Shown: positions 1 to 9,531, counted from the stretch's first letter. The stretch: DNA of 64,000 bases from Burkholderia sp. Bp8992 (GCF_003853705.1 NZ_QTQI01000005.1:1-64000); one strand, 5' to 3'. Notes: generated by a model not told the origin, from the sequence alone. Made by a program: numbers and translations.

Positions 1-2255
1 TGACAGTGAACGGCAGCGGCAACAACACGTTCGGCGGCGCGATCGGCGGCACGGGCGCGGTGACGTTCGCGGGCACCGGCACGCAAACGCTGACGGGCGC
101 GAACACCTACACCGGCGGCACGACGATCGACGGCGGCAGCACGCTTGCACTCGGCGCGGGCGGCAGTCTCGCGTCGGGCAGCGCGGTGAATCTCGCGGGT
201 ACCGGTGCGACGTTCGACGTGAGCGGTGCGACGGGTGCGCAAACGCTCGGCGCGCTGACCGGCGCGGGCGGCACGAACGTGTATCTCGGCGCGAATGCAC
301 TCACGCTGAACGGCAGCGGCAACAGCACGTTCGGCGGCACGATCGGCGGGACCGGCGGCCTGACGCTCGCGGGCACCGGCACGCAGACGTTGACGGGGGC
401 GAACACGTATACGGGCGGCACGACGATCAACGCGGGCGGCACACTCGCGCTCGGCGCGGGCGGCAGCCTCGCGGCGACGGGCGCGGTGAACCTCGCCGGC
501 ACCGGGGCGACGTTCGACGTGAGCGGTGCGACGGGCGCACAGGCGGTCGGCGCGCTCACCGGTGTGGGCGGGTCGAACGTGACCCTCGGCGCGAATGCGT
601 TGACAGTGAACGGCAGCGGCAACAACACGTTCGGCGGCGCGATCGGCGGCACGGGCGCGGTGACGTTCGCGGGCACCGGCACGCAGACGCTGACGGGCGC
701 GAACACGTATACGGGCGGCACGACGATCAACGCGGGCAGCACGCTCGCGCTCGGTGCGGGCGGCAGTCTCGCGTCGGGCAGTGCGGTGAATCTCGCGGGT
801 ACCGGCGCGACGTTCGACGTGAGCGGTGCGACGGGCGCGCAGACGCTCGGTACGCTGTCGGGCGCAACCGGCACGAACGTGAACCTCGGCGCGAACACGT
901 TGACGCTGAACGGCAGCGGCAACGGTACGTTTGGCGGCGTGATTGGCGGGACGGGCGGCGTGACGCTGGCCGGTACCGGCACACAAACGCTGACGGGCGC
1001 GAACACGTATACGGGCGGCACGACGATCAACGGCGGCAGCACGCTCGCACTCGGCGCGAACGGCAGCCTCGCATCGACCGGCTCGGTGAATCTGGCCGGC
1101 ACCGGCGCGACGTTCAACCTGAGCGGCGCATCGGGTGCGCAGACGATCGGCACGCTGTCGGGCGCGACCGGCACGAACGTGAACCTCGGTGCGAACGCGC
1201 TGACGCTGAGCGGCAGCGGTGCCGGCACGTTCGGCGGGACGATCGGCGGCACGGGTGCAGTGACGGTTGCGGGCACCGGCACGCAGACGCTGACGGGCGC
1301 GAACACGTACACGGGCGGCACGACGATCAACGCGGGCAGCACGCTCGCACTCGGTGCGGGCGGCAGTCTCGCATCGGGCAGCACGGTGAATCTCGCGGGC
1401 GCAGGTGCGACATTCAACCTGAGCGGCGCATCGGGCGCGCAGACCATCGGTACGCTGTCGGGCGCGGCAGGCACGAACGTGACCCTCGGCGCGAATGCAC
1501 TGACGCTGAACGGCAGTGGCAGCGGCACGTTCGGCGGCGCGATCGGCGGTAACGGTGGCGTGACGTTCGCCGGCACCGGCATGCAGACGCTGACCGGCGC
1601 GAATACCTACACCGGCGGCACGACGATCAACGGCGGCAGCACGCTCGCGCTCGGCGCGGGCGGCAGTCTCGCATCGACCGGCGCGGTGAATCTGGCAGGC
1701 ACGGGCGCGACGTTCAACCTGAGCGGTGCGACGGGCGCGCAGACGATCGGCACGCTGACCGGCGCGGCCGGCACCAGCGTGAACCTCGGCACGAATGCGC
1801 TGACACTGAACGGCAGCACCAGCGGCGCGTTCGGCGGGACCATCGGCGGCACGGGTGCCGTGACGGTTGCGGGTACGGGCACGCAGACGCTGACGGGCGC
1901 GAACACCTACACGGGCGGCACGACGATCAACGGCGGCAGCACGCTCGCGCTCGGCGCGGGCGGCAGTCTCGCATCGACGGGCGCGGTGAATCTCGCTGGC
2001 GCGGGTGCGACGTTCGACGCGAGCGGCGCGACGGGCGCGCAGACGATCGGCGCGCTGTCGGGCGCGGCCGGCACGAACGTGAACCTCGGCAGCAACGCGT
2101 TGACGTTGAACGGCAGCGGCAGCAGCACGTTCGGCGGCACGATCGGCGGCTCGGGCGGCGTGACGGTGGCGAGCGGCACGCAGGTGCTGACCGGCGGCAA
2201 CACGTACACGGGCGGCACCACGATCGCGGCCGGCGGCACGCTGCAGCTCGGTAAC
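1..2255 (+). repeat. Tandem 300-bp coding repeats in the autotransporter passenger
   Basis: A 300-bp (100-codon) unit recurs with exact period: the same text starts at 1, 301, 601, 901, 1201, 1501, 1801 and, slightly shortened, at 2101. The 60 bases at 1-60 and 601-660 are identical. The array probably continues left of the window. Such homogeneity implies recent unit exchange or expansion. Confidence 0.95.
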
Positions 2256-4073
2256 GGCGGCACGTCGGGCAGCGTGGCCGGCAATGTCGTCGACAACGGT
2301 GCGCTGGTCGTCAATCAATCCGGCAACGTGACGATCGCGAGCGTGCTGTCCGGCGCCGGTTCGCTGACCCAGGCCGGCAGCGGCCAACTGACGCTGACGG
2401 GCACGAACACGCTGAGCGGCCCGACCACGGTCAGCGCGGGCACGCTCGCCGTCAACGGTTCGCTCGGCCAGTCGAACGTCACCGTGCAGAGCGGCGCGAC
2501 GCTGACGGGCACCGGCACGGTCGGCGGCCTCGTGGTGCAGGGCGGTGCGACGGCGGCCGCGTCGCAGCCGGGCGCGGCGCTGAACGTGGGCGGCAACGTC
2601 ACGTTCCAGCCGGGTTCGACGTTCCAGGTCGCGGCGTCGCCGCAACAGAGCGGCAGCCTCGCGGCGGGCGGCACGGCGACGCTGAACGGCGGCACCGTGC
2701 AGGTGATCGCGAACCAGAGCGGCTACCAGCCGAGCACGACCTACACGATCCTCACGGCCGCGTCGGGCGTGCAGGGCACGTTCAGCCAGGTGAACGCGAA
2801 CTACGCGTTCCTGATGCCGACGCTCAGCTACGATCCGGGTCACGTGTACCTGCGGCTCGTCGAGAACGGCACGTCGTTGCCGGACGTCGCGACGACGCCG
2901 AACCAGCGCTCGGTCGCGACCGCGCTCGGCGGGCTCGGCGCCGGCAACCCGCTGTACGACGCAGTGCTGACGACCGACGCGCCCACCGCGCGGCGCGCGT
3001 ACGGGCTGCTCGACGGCGAACTGCAGGCGAGCCTGAAGAGCATGCTGCTGCTCGACAGCCGCTACGTGCGCGACGCGGTGACCGACCGTGTCCGCCAGGG
3101 CCTCGCACCGGGATCGGGCCCGCTTGCCGCGCTGTCGTCGGGCGGCGCCGCGCTGTGCGGCGACAACACGGCCGGCGCGGTCGACCCGACGTTGCCGCCG
3201 GAACGCCGGATCGGTTCGCGCGAGGGCTGCTACGGCGGCACGCCGTATCAACCGGTCGTCTGGGGGCAGGCGTTCGGCGGCCGCAGCCGGCTCACCGGCG
3301 ACGGCAATGCGTCGACGATCAACCGCAGCATGACGGGCTTCATCGCCGGTGCCGACATGGCGCTCAACGACAAGTGGCGGGCGGGTCTGGCGGCAGGCGT
3401 CACGCACAGCTCGCTCGACAACGACCAGAGCGCGTCGGCGGCGGTGAACAGCTACTACCTGTCGCTGTATGGCGGCGCGCAGTACGGCGCGCTTGGCGTG
3501 CGCGGCGGCGCGTCGTACACGTGGTACCGGATCAACAGCGACCGTTACCCCGGCTTCGCGGGCTTCTCGGATCACGACTCGGCCGGCTACAACGCGCATT
3601 CGGCACAGGTGTTCGGCGAAGTCGGGTACGCGCTGCCGGTCGGGCCCGTCGCGATCGAGCCGTTCGCGGGCCTCGCGTATGTGAACCTGCATACCGACGG
3701 CTACACGGAAACCGGTGGCGCGGCCGCGTTGCGTGCCGGCGGCGAGACGACTCACGTCGGCTTCTCGACACTCGGCGTGCGCGCGGCGTCGCAACTCGGC
3801 TCGATCGGGAGCGGCACGTTCACCGCGCGCGGGACGGTCGGCTGGCGCCATGCGTTCGGCAACGTGCGGCCGTCGTCGGCGTTCACGTTCGCGAACGGCG
3901 GTACGTCGTTCCAGGTGTCGGGCGTGCCGATTGCGCGCGACAGCGCGGTGCTCGAAGCCGGTATCGACGCGAACATCACGAAGCGCCTGACGCTCGGCCT
4001 CACGTACAGCGGCCAGTACGGCAGCGGCGTGCGCGACAACGCGATCCTCGGCAACATCCTGTGGAAGTTCTGA
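1..4073 (+). CDS. Autotransporter with PATR passenger and C-terminal beta-barrel (5' end missing)
   Basis: This is the 3' part of a type V secreted outer-membrane autotransporter; the reading frame is already open at the left edge, so signal peptide and true start are outside. About the first 750 visible codons are Gly/Thr/Asn/Ala-rich 100-residue units, each carrying LTGANTYTGGTTI or a close variant, as in passenger-associated transport repeats that fold as a beta-helix. Roughly codons 750-900 are diverged repeats and 900-1080 a linker. Codons from about 1085 to the end are amphipathic strands typical of the autotransporter barrel, ending in the expected terminal aromatic (WKF). A role as surface adhesin or biofilm factor is an inference from the family. 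The repeats are near-identical at DNA level, so length variation between strains is likely. Confidence 0.9.
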   Translation, partial: TVNGSGNNTFGGAIGGTGAVTFAGTGTQTLTGANTYTGGTTIDGGSTLALGAGGSLASGSAVNLAGTGATFDVSGATGAQTLGALTGAGGTNVYLGANALTLNGSGNSTFGGTIGGTGGLTLAGTGTQTLTGANTYTGGTTINAGGTLALGAGGSLAATGAVNLAGTGATFDVSGATGAQAVGALTGVGGSNVTLGANALTVNGSGNNTFGGAIGGTGAVTFAGTGTQTLTGANTYTGGTTINAGSTLALGAGGSLASGSAVNLAGTGATFDVSGATGAQTLGTLSGATGTNVNLGANTLTLNGSGNGTFGGVIGGTGGVTLAGTGTQTLTGANTYTGGTTINGGSTLALGANGSLASTGSVNLAGTGATFNLSGASGAQTIGTLSGATGTNVNLGANALTLSGSGAGTFGGTIGGTGAVTVAGTGTQTLTGANTYTGGTTINAGSTLALGAGGSLASGSTVNLAGAGATFNLSGASGAQTIGTLSGAAGTNVTLGANALTLNGSGSGTFGGAIGGNGGVTFAGTGMQTLTGANTYTGGTTINGGSTLALGAGGSLASTGAVNLAGTGATFNLSGATGAQTIGTLTGAAGTSVNLGTNALTLNGSTSGAFGGTIGGTGAVTVAGTGTQTLTGANTYTGGTTINGGSTLALGAGGSLASTGAVNLAGAGATFDASGATGAQTIGALSGAAGTNVNLGSNALTLNGSGSSTFGGTIGGSGGVTVASGTQVLTGGNTYTGGTTIAAGGTLQLGNGGTSGSVAGNVVDNGALVVNQSGNVTIASVLSGAGSLTQAGSGQLTLTGTNTLSGPTTVSAGTLAVNGSLGQSNVTVQSGATLTGTGTVGGLVVQGGATAAASQPGAALNVGGNVTFQPGSTFQVAASPQQSGSLAAGGTATLNGGTVQVIANQSGYQPSTTYTILTAASGVQGTFSQVNANYAFLMPTLSYDPGHVYLRLVENGTSLPDVATTPNQRSVATALGGLGAGNPLYDAVLTTDAPTARRAYGLLDGELQASLKSMLLLDSRYVRDAVTDRVRQGLAPGSGPLAALSSGGAALCGDNTAGAVDPTLPPERRIGSREGCYGGTPYQPVVWGQAFGGRSRLTGDGNASTINRSMTGFIAGADMALNDKWRAGLAAGVTHSSLDNDQSASAAVNSYYLSLYGGAQYGALGVRGGASYTWYRINSDRYPGFAGFSDHDSAGYNAHSAQVFGEVGYALPVGPVAIEPFAGLAYVNLHTDGYTETGGAAALRAGGETTHVGFSTLGVRAASQLGSIGSGTFTARGTVGWRHAFGNVRPSSAFTFANGGTSFQVSGVPIARDSAVLEAGIDANITKRLTLGLTYSGQYGSGVRDNAILGNILWKF

Positions 4074-4229
4074 GCTGCACGTGATGTGCCTGTGCGCGAC
4101 GCCAGGCGGCGACGGCAACGTCGCCGGGCGTCGCCTCTTTGTCGTCGCTGCGCACGTGCCCCGTTCTGGCCTATCCTGTGCGAAACACGCGACGCGCGCC
4201 GCGCGTCGCGCCTCGACACAGGAGCATCG

Positions 4230-6452
4230 ATGCCGAATCACGCCGAAGCCACTACGACGCAGGCGCCGCAAGTCGCGCCGGTCGCCCCGACCACCGCGTC
4301 GGGCCCTGCCTTCATCGCACCCGAAGCCGATCCGCAGGCCCTCGCGCGGAACAACCAGTACGTGCTCAAATCCGGCGACGCGTTCGTCGTCAGCGACGCG
4401 CTCGGCGACATCGGCGGCCATGACGACGGCCTGTTCGTCGATGACATGCGCGTGCTGTCGAAATGGCGCCTGACGTTCGGCGGCCGTGCGCCGTCGCTGC
4501 TGTCGGGCGCGACGAGCGCCGACAACGCGTCGTTCACCGCGCACCTGACCAACCGCCCGCTGCCGCCGCTCGGCGGCCACGAGACGCCCGAGGGCGTGAT
4601 CCATATCGAGCGGACGCGCGTGCTCGCGGGCGACGTGCTGTACGAAGCGCTGACGCTGACGAACTACGGTGCGAGCGAAGCCGAGGTGCCGCTGTCGCTG
4701 TCGTTCGCGGCCGATTTCAAGGACATGTTCGAGGTGCGCGGCACGCGGCGCCCGAAGCGCGGCACGGTCGTTGCTCCGCGCGTCGATGCGGGCGCGGTGC
4801 GGTTGCGGTACGACGGCCTCGACAGCGTCGAGCGCAACGTGACCGTGCATTTCTCGCCGGCGCCTGACGCGCTGTCGGTCGATCGTGCCGACTACACGTT
4901 GGCGATCGCCGCGCAGGCCTGCGTGTCGATCTACCTGACCGTCGATGCGACGCTCGGCCCGGCGCACGGCGAAGGGCCCGGATGCGGCCGCGTCGCGCTG
5001 CGCACCGCGCTCGTCGGCGTGCATCGCGAGATGCGCGCGCGGCGTGAGTCGATGGCGCGCGTGAACACCGGCAATCCGCTGTTCGACGCATGGCTGGACC
5101 GTTCGCTCGCGGATCTCGGGTTGCTCACGACGCAGCTCGACACGGGGCCGTACCCATATGCGGGCATTCCGTGGTTCTCGACGCCGTTCGGCCGCGATGC
5201 GGTGATCACGTCGCTGCAGATGCTGTGGCTGCAGCCGTCGCTCGCGCGCGGCGTGCTGCGCTTTCTCGCCGAGCACCAGGCGCGCGAAACGTCCGCGTTC
5301 CGCGACGCGGAGCCCGGCAAGATCATGCACGAGTTCCGCCGCAGCGAGATGGCCGCCACGGGCGAGGTGCCGTTCGCGCTGTACTACGGTGGCGTCGACA
5401 CGACGCCGCTGTTCATCGTGCTGGCCGGCGCCTATGTCGAACGCACCGGCGACGATGCGCTGATCGACGAACTGTGGCCCGCGCTCGAACGCGCCGCGCA
5501 ATGGGTGATCGACAAGTGCGACCGCAATCCGTACGGACTGCTCGATTACCAGCGCACGTCGGAGCGCGGCCTCGCGAACCAGGGCTGGAAGGACAGCCAC
5601 GATTCGGTGTTCCACGCGGACGGCCGCTTCCCCGACGGGCCGATCGCGCTCGTCGAAGTGCAGGCCTATGCGTGCGCGGCGCTCGATGCGATGTCGGCAT
5701 GCTCGCACCGGCGCGGCCACGCGGCCGACGCAACGCGCTACGCGCTGCGCGCGAAGACGCTGCGCGAGCAGGTCGACGCGCTGTTCTGGATGCCGGAAGG
5801 CGATTTCTACGGGATCGCGCTCGACGGTCATGGCGATCTGTGCCGCGTGTTCGCGTCGAACGCGGGCCACCTGCTCGCGTTCGGGTTGCCCGACGCCGAG
5901 CGCGGCGCGGCGGTGGCCGGCGTGCTCGGCTCGACGCTGTTCCAGACGGGGTGGGGCATTCGCACGCTCGCGGCCGGCCAGCCGCGCTTCAACCCGATGG
6001 CCTATCACAACGGCTCGGTATGGCCGCACGACAATGCGCTGATTGCACGCGGGCTCGCGCGCTACGGCGACAAGACGGCCGCGGTGAACCTGCTGCGCGC
6101 GCTGTTCGAGGCGGCGGTGAGCTTCGAGATGCGCCTGCCGGAACTGTTCTGCGGGTTCCCGCGCCGGCGCGGCGAACCGCCGACCGCGTATCCGGTAGCC
6201 TGCCTGCCGCAGGCATGGGCGGCCGGTGCGCCGTTCATGATGCTGCAGGCGTGCCTCGGCGTGAGCATCGACGCGTCGCGCCACGAGGTGCGCGTCGAGC
6301 GCCCGGCGCTGCCGGAAGGGGTCGACTGGTTGCGGATCGACGCGCTGCGCGTCGGCGACGAAACCGTGTCGCTGACGTTCCGTCGCGTCGACGGCCAGGT
6401 CGTCGCGGCGGCGGAGCAGCCGGGCCGCGTGAAGGTGGTCGCGGTGCTGTAG
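4230..6452 (+). CDS. Amylo-alpha-1,6-glucosidase / glycogen debranching enzyme-like glycosidase
   Basis: The 740-residue protein has the two-part layout of bacterial GDE-type proteins: an N-terminal beta-sandwich domain (about 30-230) and a C-terminal (alpha/alpha)6 glucosidase domain (about 290-730). Landmarks in the catalytic domain are PWFSTPFGRD near 314, GWKDSHDS near 450 and NGSVWPHDN near 593, the last two carrying acidic residues in usual catalytic-loop positions. I chose ATG 4230 because AGGAGC lies just upstream; an in-frame start at 4086 would add low-complexity sequence without a ribosome site. No signal peptide is seen, so it is probably cytosolic. Substrate is unproven: glycogen debranching is the family role, but this subfamily often sits away from glycogen genes, as here. 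Confidence 0.85.
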   Translation: MPNHAEATTTQAPQVAPVAPTTASGPAFIAPEADPQALARNNQYVLKSGDAFVVSDALGDIGGHDDGLFVDDMRVLSKWRLTFGGRAPSLLSGATSADNASFTAHLTNRPLPPLGGHETPEGVIHIERTRVLAGDVLYEALTLTNYGASEAEVPLSLSFAADFKDMFEVRGTRRPKRGTVVAPRVDAGAVRLRYDGLDSVERNVTVHFSPAPDALSVDRADYTLAIAAQACVSIYLTVDATLGPAHGEGPGCGRVALRTALVGVHREMRARRESMARVNTGNPLFDAWLDRSLADLGLLTTQLDTGPYPYAGIPWFSTPFGRDAVITSLQMLWLQPSLARGVLRFLAEHQARETSAFRDAEPGKIMHEFRRSEMAATGEVPFALYYGGVDTTPLFIVLAGAYVERTGDDALIDELWPALERAAQWVIDKCDRNPYGLLDYQRTSERGLANQGWKDSHDSVFHADGRFPDGPIALVEVQAYACAALDAMSACSHRRGHAADATRYALRAKTLREQVDALFWMPEGDFYGIALDGHGDLCRVFASNAGHLLAFGLPDAERGAAVAGVLGSTLFQTGWGIRTLAAGQPRFNPMAYHNGSVWPHDNALIARGLARYGDKTAAVNLLRALFEAAVSFEMRLPELFCGFPRRRGEPPTAYPVACLPQAWAAGAPFMMLQACLGVSIDASRHEVRVERPALPEGVDWLRIDALRVGDETVSLTFRRVDGQVVAAAEQPGRVKVVAVL

Positions 6453-6548
6453 CGCCGTGCTGCGCGAACGTTGCGCGATGTCGCGCCACGTTCGCGCCCG
6501 GCGGCATAGAATCGTGACATGACCCTTGAACGATGGCGGAGGTAGACG

Positions 6549-6800
6549 ATGACGACCGACAACCGGCCCGACGACGGCGAGCACAAGCTCGAGAATCTGG
6601 AAGCGGCGGTCGACCACCTGCACAAGTCGATCGAATCGCAGAGCATCGCGGTCGGCGCGGCGAAGGGCATCCTGTTCAGCCTGATCGAAACGCTCGGCGC
6701 ACTGATCGGCGATCCCGATCTTCCCGAGCATGCGCGTTCGGGCTACGAAGCGCTGCGCGACAAGGCGAGCGAATTGCGCGGCGGGCTCGACCGGCATTGA
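6549..6800 (+). CDS. Small conserved hypothetical protein (83 aa)
   Basis: An 83-residue acidic, helical protein follows the glucosidase by 96 bp and begins after GGAGGT. It contains a hydrophobic stretch (GAAKGILFSLIETLGALIG, about residues 36-54) flanked by charged helices, which may be amphipathic rather than membrane-spanning. I recognise no family. Strong ribosome site and normal codon use support it as a real gene. It is the last gene before the first cluster of 66-bp elements. Confidence 0.65.
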   Translation: MTTDNRPDDGEHKLENLEAAVDHLHKSIESQSIAVGAAKGILFSLIETLGALIGDPDLPEHARSGYEALRDKASELRGGLDRH

Positions 6801-6856
6801 TGCATTGCTTGCGCCGGCGCTGCCCGATTCTGCAGATGAAGCACAAAACCCCGTGC

Positions 6857-6922
6857 GCTCAATGAGTTAGGTGGGCGCTGCGCAGGATATCCACAAGCTT
6901 GCCAACATAATCTGTGGAGAAC
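6857..6922 (+). repeat. 66-bp DnaA-box-like element, copy 1
   Basis: First of nine collinear copies. It carries ATATCCACA at element positions 31-39, GCTTGCCAACA at 41-51 and TGTGGAGAA at 57-65. The left tip is degenerate (GCTCAATGAGTTAG). Confidence 0.85.
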
Positions 6923-7040
6923 CGGCCGGCCTTTCGGTCACGCGTGCGGTGCGTGCCCGGAGGTCGTCCGGTATGCGTCGAATGCCCTTCCGGTGCCACA
7001 CCATTGACCGCTCAAGGTCCGGATGTCGAATACCCTTGTG

Positions 7041-7106
7041 TATCAAGATGTTACGCGCCGGATCTGACGGATATCCACAGGCTTGCCAACAAAATCTGTG
7101 GACAAC
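7041..7106 (+). repeat. 66-bp DnaA-box-like element, copy 2
   Basis: The most diverged left arm of the family (TATCAAGATGTTAC). The right half is fully conserved with ATATCCACA, GCTTGCCAACA and TGTGGACAA in register. Confidence 0.85.
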
Positions 7107-7217
7107 TCGCAATCGATTGCGTCGCACTGGTTGAGTATCGGGCCCGAATGCGACAGGCGTGCGAAGCCCCTGCACAAAGGCTGCCCGATGCGTGTACCGG
7201 AAAGCAAATGCGTGCAC

Positions 7218-7283
7218 GATCAAGGGCTTGGATCCTGGGTGCCCAGGATATCCACATCCTTGCCAACATTTTCTGTGGACAAG
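7218..7283 (+). repeat. 66-bp DnaA-box-like element, copy 3
   Basis: Left arm GATCAAGGGCTTGG; ATATCCACA and TGTGGACAA in register; the middle block reads CCTTGCCAACA. It ends 10 bp before the stop codon of penR, so it sits in that gene's 3' flank. Confidence 0.9.
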
Positions 7284-7293
7284 CGAGGCTGCG

Positions 7294-8184
7294 TTACGCG
7301 TCCGGCGTCGTGCCGGCCGCCTCGGCCACGATCCAGTCGCGAAAGAGCGTCATTGCCGGCGTCAGCGGTTTCGATTTCAGCGACGTGAGCCAGTAACCGC
7401 CCGCGCACACGTCGATATCGAGCGGCCGTGCGAGCAGGCCGAGCTGCAGTTCGCGCGCGAACATGCAGGCCGGCGCGAGCGCGACTCCCGCACCCTGCAT
7501 CGCGGCCTCGACCATCAGCCGCGACGAATCGAACACGGGCCCGTTGACCGCCCATGGCTCGAGCTGCGCGGCGTCGAACCAGCCGTGCCATTCGTCGGTG
7601 CGGTACGAGCGCAGCAGCGTTTCATTGGCGAGATCGGCCGGCTGCGCGAGGCGCCGCGCGATTTCCGGCGTGCACAGCGCGGTGAGCGGCGCATCGAGCA
7701 GCGGCTCGTTGCGGGTCGCCGGCCAGTTGCCTTCGCCGAAACGGATCGCGAAGTCGAGACCCTCGGCCGCCAGGTCGACGACGTTGTTGTTGGTGCGCAG
7801 CCGCAGCTCGACGAACGGGTGCGTATCGCCGAATTGCTTCAGTCGCGGCATTAGCCAGCCTAGGGCAAAGGTGCCGACGACACCGAGCGTCAGCACCTCG
7901 CGGAAGCGCCCGCCGTCGAACTGCTTGAGCACCGTCTCGATGCGGCTGAACGCGTCGCTCAGCACGGGCAGCAGCGCGCGCCCTTCGTCGGTGAGCCCGA
8001 GGCCGCGCGGCAGCCGTGTAAACAGCGTGCAGCCGAGCCGTTCCTCGAGCGAGCGCACCTGCTGGCTGACCGCGGCCTGGGTCACGCTCAACTCGAGGCC
8101 GGCGCGCGTGAAGTTCAGGTGGCGCGCCGACGATTCGAACGCGCGCAACGCATTGAGCGGAAGATGAGGGCGGAGCTTGGTCAT
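7294..8184 (-). CDS. penR: LysR-type regulator of the adjacent beta-lactamase (PenR/AmpR-like)
   Basis: The 296-residue protein has an N-terminal winged helix (about 8-66, with SVTQAAVSQQVRSLE as recognition region) and a LysR effector domain. It is transcribed divergently from a class A beta-lactamase 127 bp away, the arrangement of penR-penA in Burkholderia and of ampR-bla elsewhere. In those systems the regulator responds to peptidoglycan fragments and activates the lactamase; that role here is inferred from homology and position. The N-terminus also resembles GcvA, so the name rests on context. Start ATG 8184 gives full length. Confidence 0.82.
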   Translation of the reverse strand: MTKLRPHLPLNALRAFESSARHLNFTRAGLELSVTQAAVSQQVRSLEERLGCTLFTRLPRGLGLTDEGRALLPVLSDAFSRIETVLKQFDGGRFREVLTLGVVGTFALGWLMPRLKQFGDTHPFVELRLRTNNNVVDLAAEGLDFAIRFGEGNWPATRNEPLLDAPLTALCTPEIARRLAQPADLANETLLRSYRTDEWHGWFDAAQLEPWAVNGPVFDSSRLMVEAAMQGAGVALAPACMFARELQLGLLARPLDIDVCAGGYWLTSLKSKPLTPAMTLFRDWIVAEAAGTTPDA

Positions 8185-8215
8185 AAGAATTTCTTTTGTC
8201 AGCGCTCAATTATCG

Positions 8216-8248
8216 TTGCTTGTCAGGCAACCGTAAAGTCTCGATAGT
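8216..8248 (+). promoter_or_regulatory. LysR-box dyad and putative penA promoter
   Basis: TTGC-N7-GCAA at 8216-8230 is a 15-bp dyad fitting the LysR T-N11-A rule and lies between the divergent start codons. A possible promoter overlaps it: TTGTCA (8220-8225), 17-bp spacer, GATAGT (8243-8248). Such overlap would suit activation by the bound regulator. Confidence 0.5.
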
Positions 8249-8311
8249 GCTGTCTCGGCGGCCGGCCGTTTCAACCTCGATTCGTCGCCATTCCACCACG
8301 AGACAACCGAC

Positions 8312-9247
8312 ATGACCTACTCATCGAAACGTCGAACCCTGTTGCTGGCCGCCGCGACGGCGCCGGTCGTTCTCACCGCCACCGCGTGCGCATTGCGGCA
8401 GGCCACGGCGCCGGATGCGGCCAGTCAGGCAGCGGCGGCTGCGGACGCCGTGGCGCCCGCGGCTGCCGGGGCGGCGCTTGCCGATCTCGAGCGCGACGCG
8501 GGCGGCCGTCTCGGCGTGTACGCGATCGACACCGCGCGCGGCCGCGTCGTCGAACATCGCTCGGGCGAGCGATTCCCGTTCTGCAGTACGTTCAAGGCGA
8601 TGCTGAGCGCGGCGGTGCTGGCGCAGAGCGTCGATCGCCCGGGCCTGCTGCAACAGCACGTCACGTATACGCAGGCCGACCTCGTCAACTATTCGCCGGT
8701 GTCCGGGAAGCATGTCGGCACGGGCATGACGGTCGCCGCACTGTGCGAGGCCGCGATCCAGTACAGCGACAACTCGGCTGCGAACCTGCTGATGAAGCTG
8801 ATCGGCGGCCCGTCCGCCGTAACCGCGTTCGCGCGCTCGATCGGCGACGACGCGTTCCGGCTCGATCGATGGGAGACCGAACTGAATACCGCGTTGCCGG
8901 GCGACCCGCGCGACACGACGACGCCCGCCGCGATGGCCGCGAGCATGCGCGTGCTCACGCTCGGCGAGGCGCTGCCGGCCGCGCAGCGTGCGCAGCTCGT
9001 CACCTGGCTGCGCGGCAACAAGGTCGGCGACAAGCGGATTCGTGCAGGCGTGCCGGCCGGGTGGACGGTCGGCGACAAGACGGGAACCGGCGACTACGGG
9101 ACGACGAACGATGCCGGCGTCATCTGGCCGGCGTCGGGCGCGCCGATCGTGCTGGTCGTGTACTACACGCAGGCGCAAGCCGATGCGCGGGCGAAGGACG
9201 ACGTGATCGCGTCGGTCGCGCGCATCGTCGCGCAGACGTTCGGTTGA
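8312..9247 (+). CDS. penA: Class A beta-lactamase (PenA family)
   Basis: The 311-residue serine beta-lactamase has every class A landmark: STFK at 92-95 (catalytic Ser92), SDN at 152-154, the omega-loop glutamate E188 in ETELN, and KTG at 256-258. The N-terminus [15 protein letters not shown] with a following cysteine (Cys26) looks like a twin-arginine and possibly lipoprotein signal, as reported for PenA of related Burkholderia; residues 27-55 are an Ala-rich linker. It would hydrolyse penicillins and some cephalosporins in the periplasm. A cysteine directly precedes the catalytic serine, but Gly occupies the position of the partner cysteine of disulfide-bridged carbapenemases. Regulation is expected from the divergent LysR gene. 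Confidence 0.93.
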   Translation: MTYSSKRRTLLLAAATAPVVLTATACALRQATAPDAASQAAAAADAVAPAAAGAALADLERDAGGRLGVYAIDTARGRVVEHRSGERFPFCSTFKAMLSAAVLAQSVDRPGLLQQHVTYTQADLVNYSPVSGKHVGTGMTVAALCEAAIQYSDNSAANLLMKLIGGPSAVTAFARSIGDDAFRLDRWETELNTALPGDPRDTTTPAAMAASMRVLTLGEALPAAQRAQLVTWLRGNKVGDKRIRAGVPAGWTVGDKTGTGDYGTTNDAGVIWPASGAPIVLVVYYTQAQADARAKDDVIASVARIVAQTFG

Positions 9248-9251
9248 ACGG

Positions 9252-9297
9252 TGCGGTGCGGCGTGCGCGGCGCGATCCGCATGCACGCCGTGCCGCA
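9252..9297 (+). terminator. Stem-loop after penA
   Basis: An interrupted long inverted repeat, TGCGG-tg-CGGCGTGC (9252-9266) against GCACGCCG-tg-CCGCA (9283-9297), starts 4 bp past the penA stop. No U-tract follows, so it may stabilise the 3' end or act with Rho. Confidence 0.5.
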
Positions 9298-9326
9298 GTC
9301 GTGACCCGCGTGACCAAACGTTGTGC

Positions 9327-9392
9327 GATCAACGACTTAGGTCACGCATGCTCAGGATATCCACATGCTTGCCAACAAAAATTGTGGACAAG
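9327..9392 (+). repeat. 66-bp DnaA-box-like element, copy 4
   Basis: Left arm GATCAACGACTTAG; ATATCCACA, GCTTGCCAACA and TGTGGACAA in register. This copy has ATTGTGG instead of TCTGTGG before the right box. Confidence 0.9.
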
Positions 9393-9465
9393 CCAGCGTG
9401 CGGCCGCGTTCGCCATCGCGCGCGCCGCCGTGCCGCGTTTGAAGCGGCGCGGACAAAGTCTTTCG

Positions 9466-9531
9466 GATCAAGCGCTTGGCTGCGGTATGCGCAGGCTATC
9501 CACACGCTTGCCAACAAAATCTGTGGACAAG
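9466..9531 (+). repeat. 66-bp DnaA-box-like element, copy 5
   Basis: Left arm contains the perfect palindrome CAAGCGCTTG; the left box reads CTATCCACA. With its upstream flank (from about 9429) it is nearly identical to copy 6, 172 bp further on. Confidence 0.9.

Noticed and set aside
107-2695. Long Pro/Val/Ala-rich open frames on the minus strand opposite the autotransporter repeats.
   Set aside because: They mirror the 300-bp repeats of the sense gene, lack ribosome sites, and follow from its GC-biased codons.
4086-4229. An N-terminal extension of the glucosidase from 4086.
   Set aside because: The added residues are Arg-rich low-complexity sequence without a ribosome site, while ATG 4230 has AGGAGC at good distance.
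5090-6517. Long arginine/alanine-rich frames on alternative frames throughout the window, such as this 475-codon one inside the glucosidase gene.
   Set aside because: They overlap well-supported genes, are dominated by Arg/Ala/Gly, and reflect the high-GC third codon position of the real frame.
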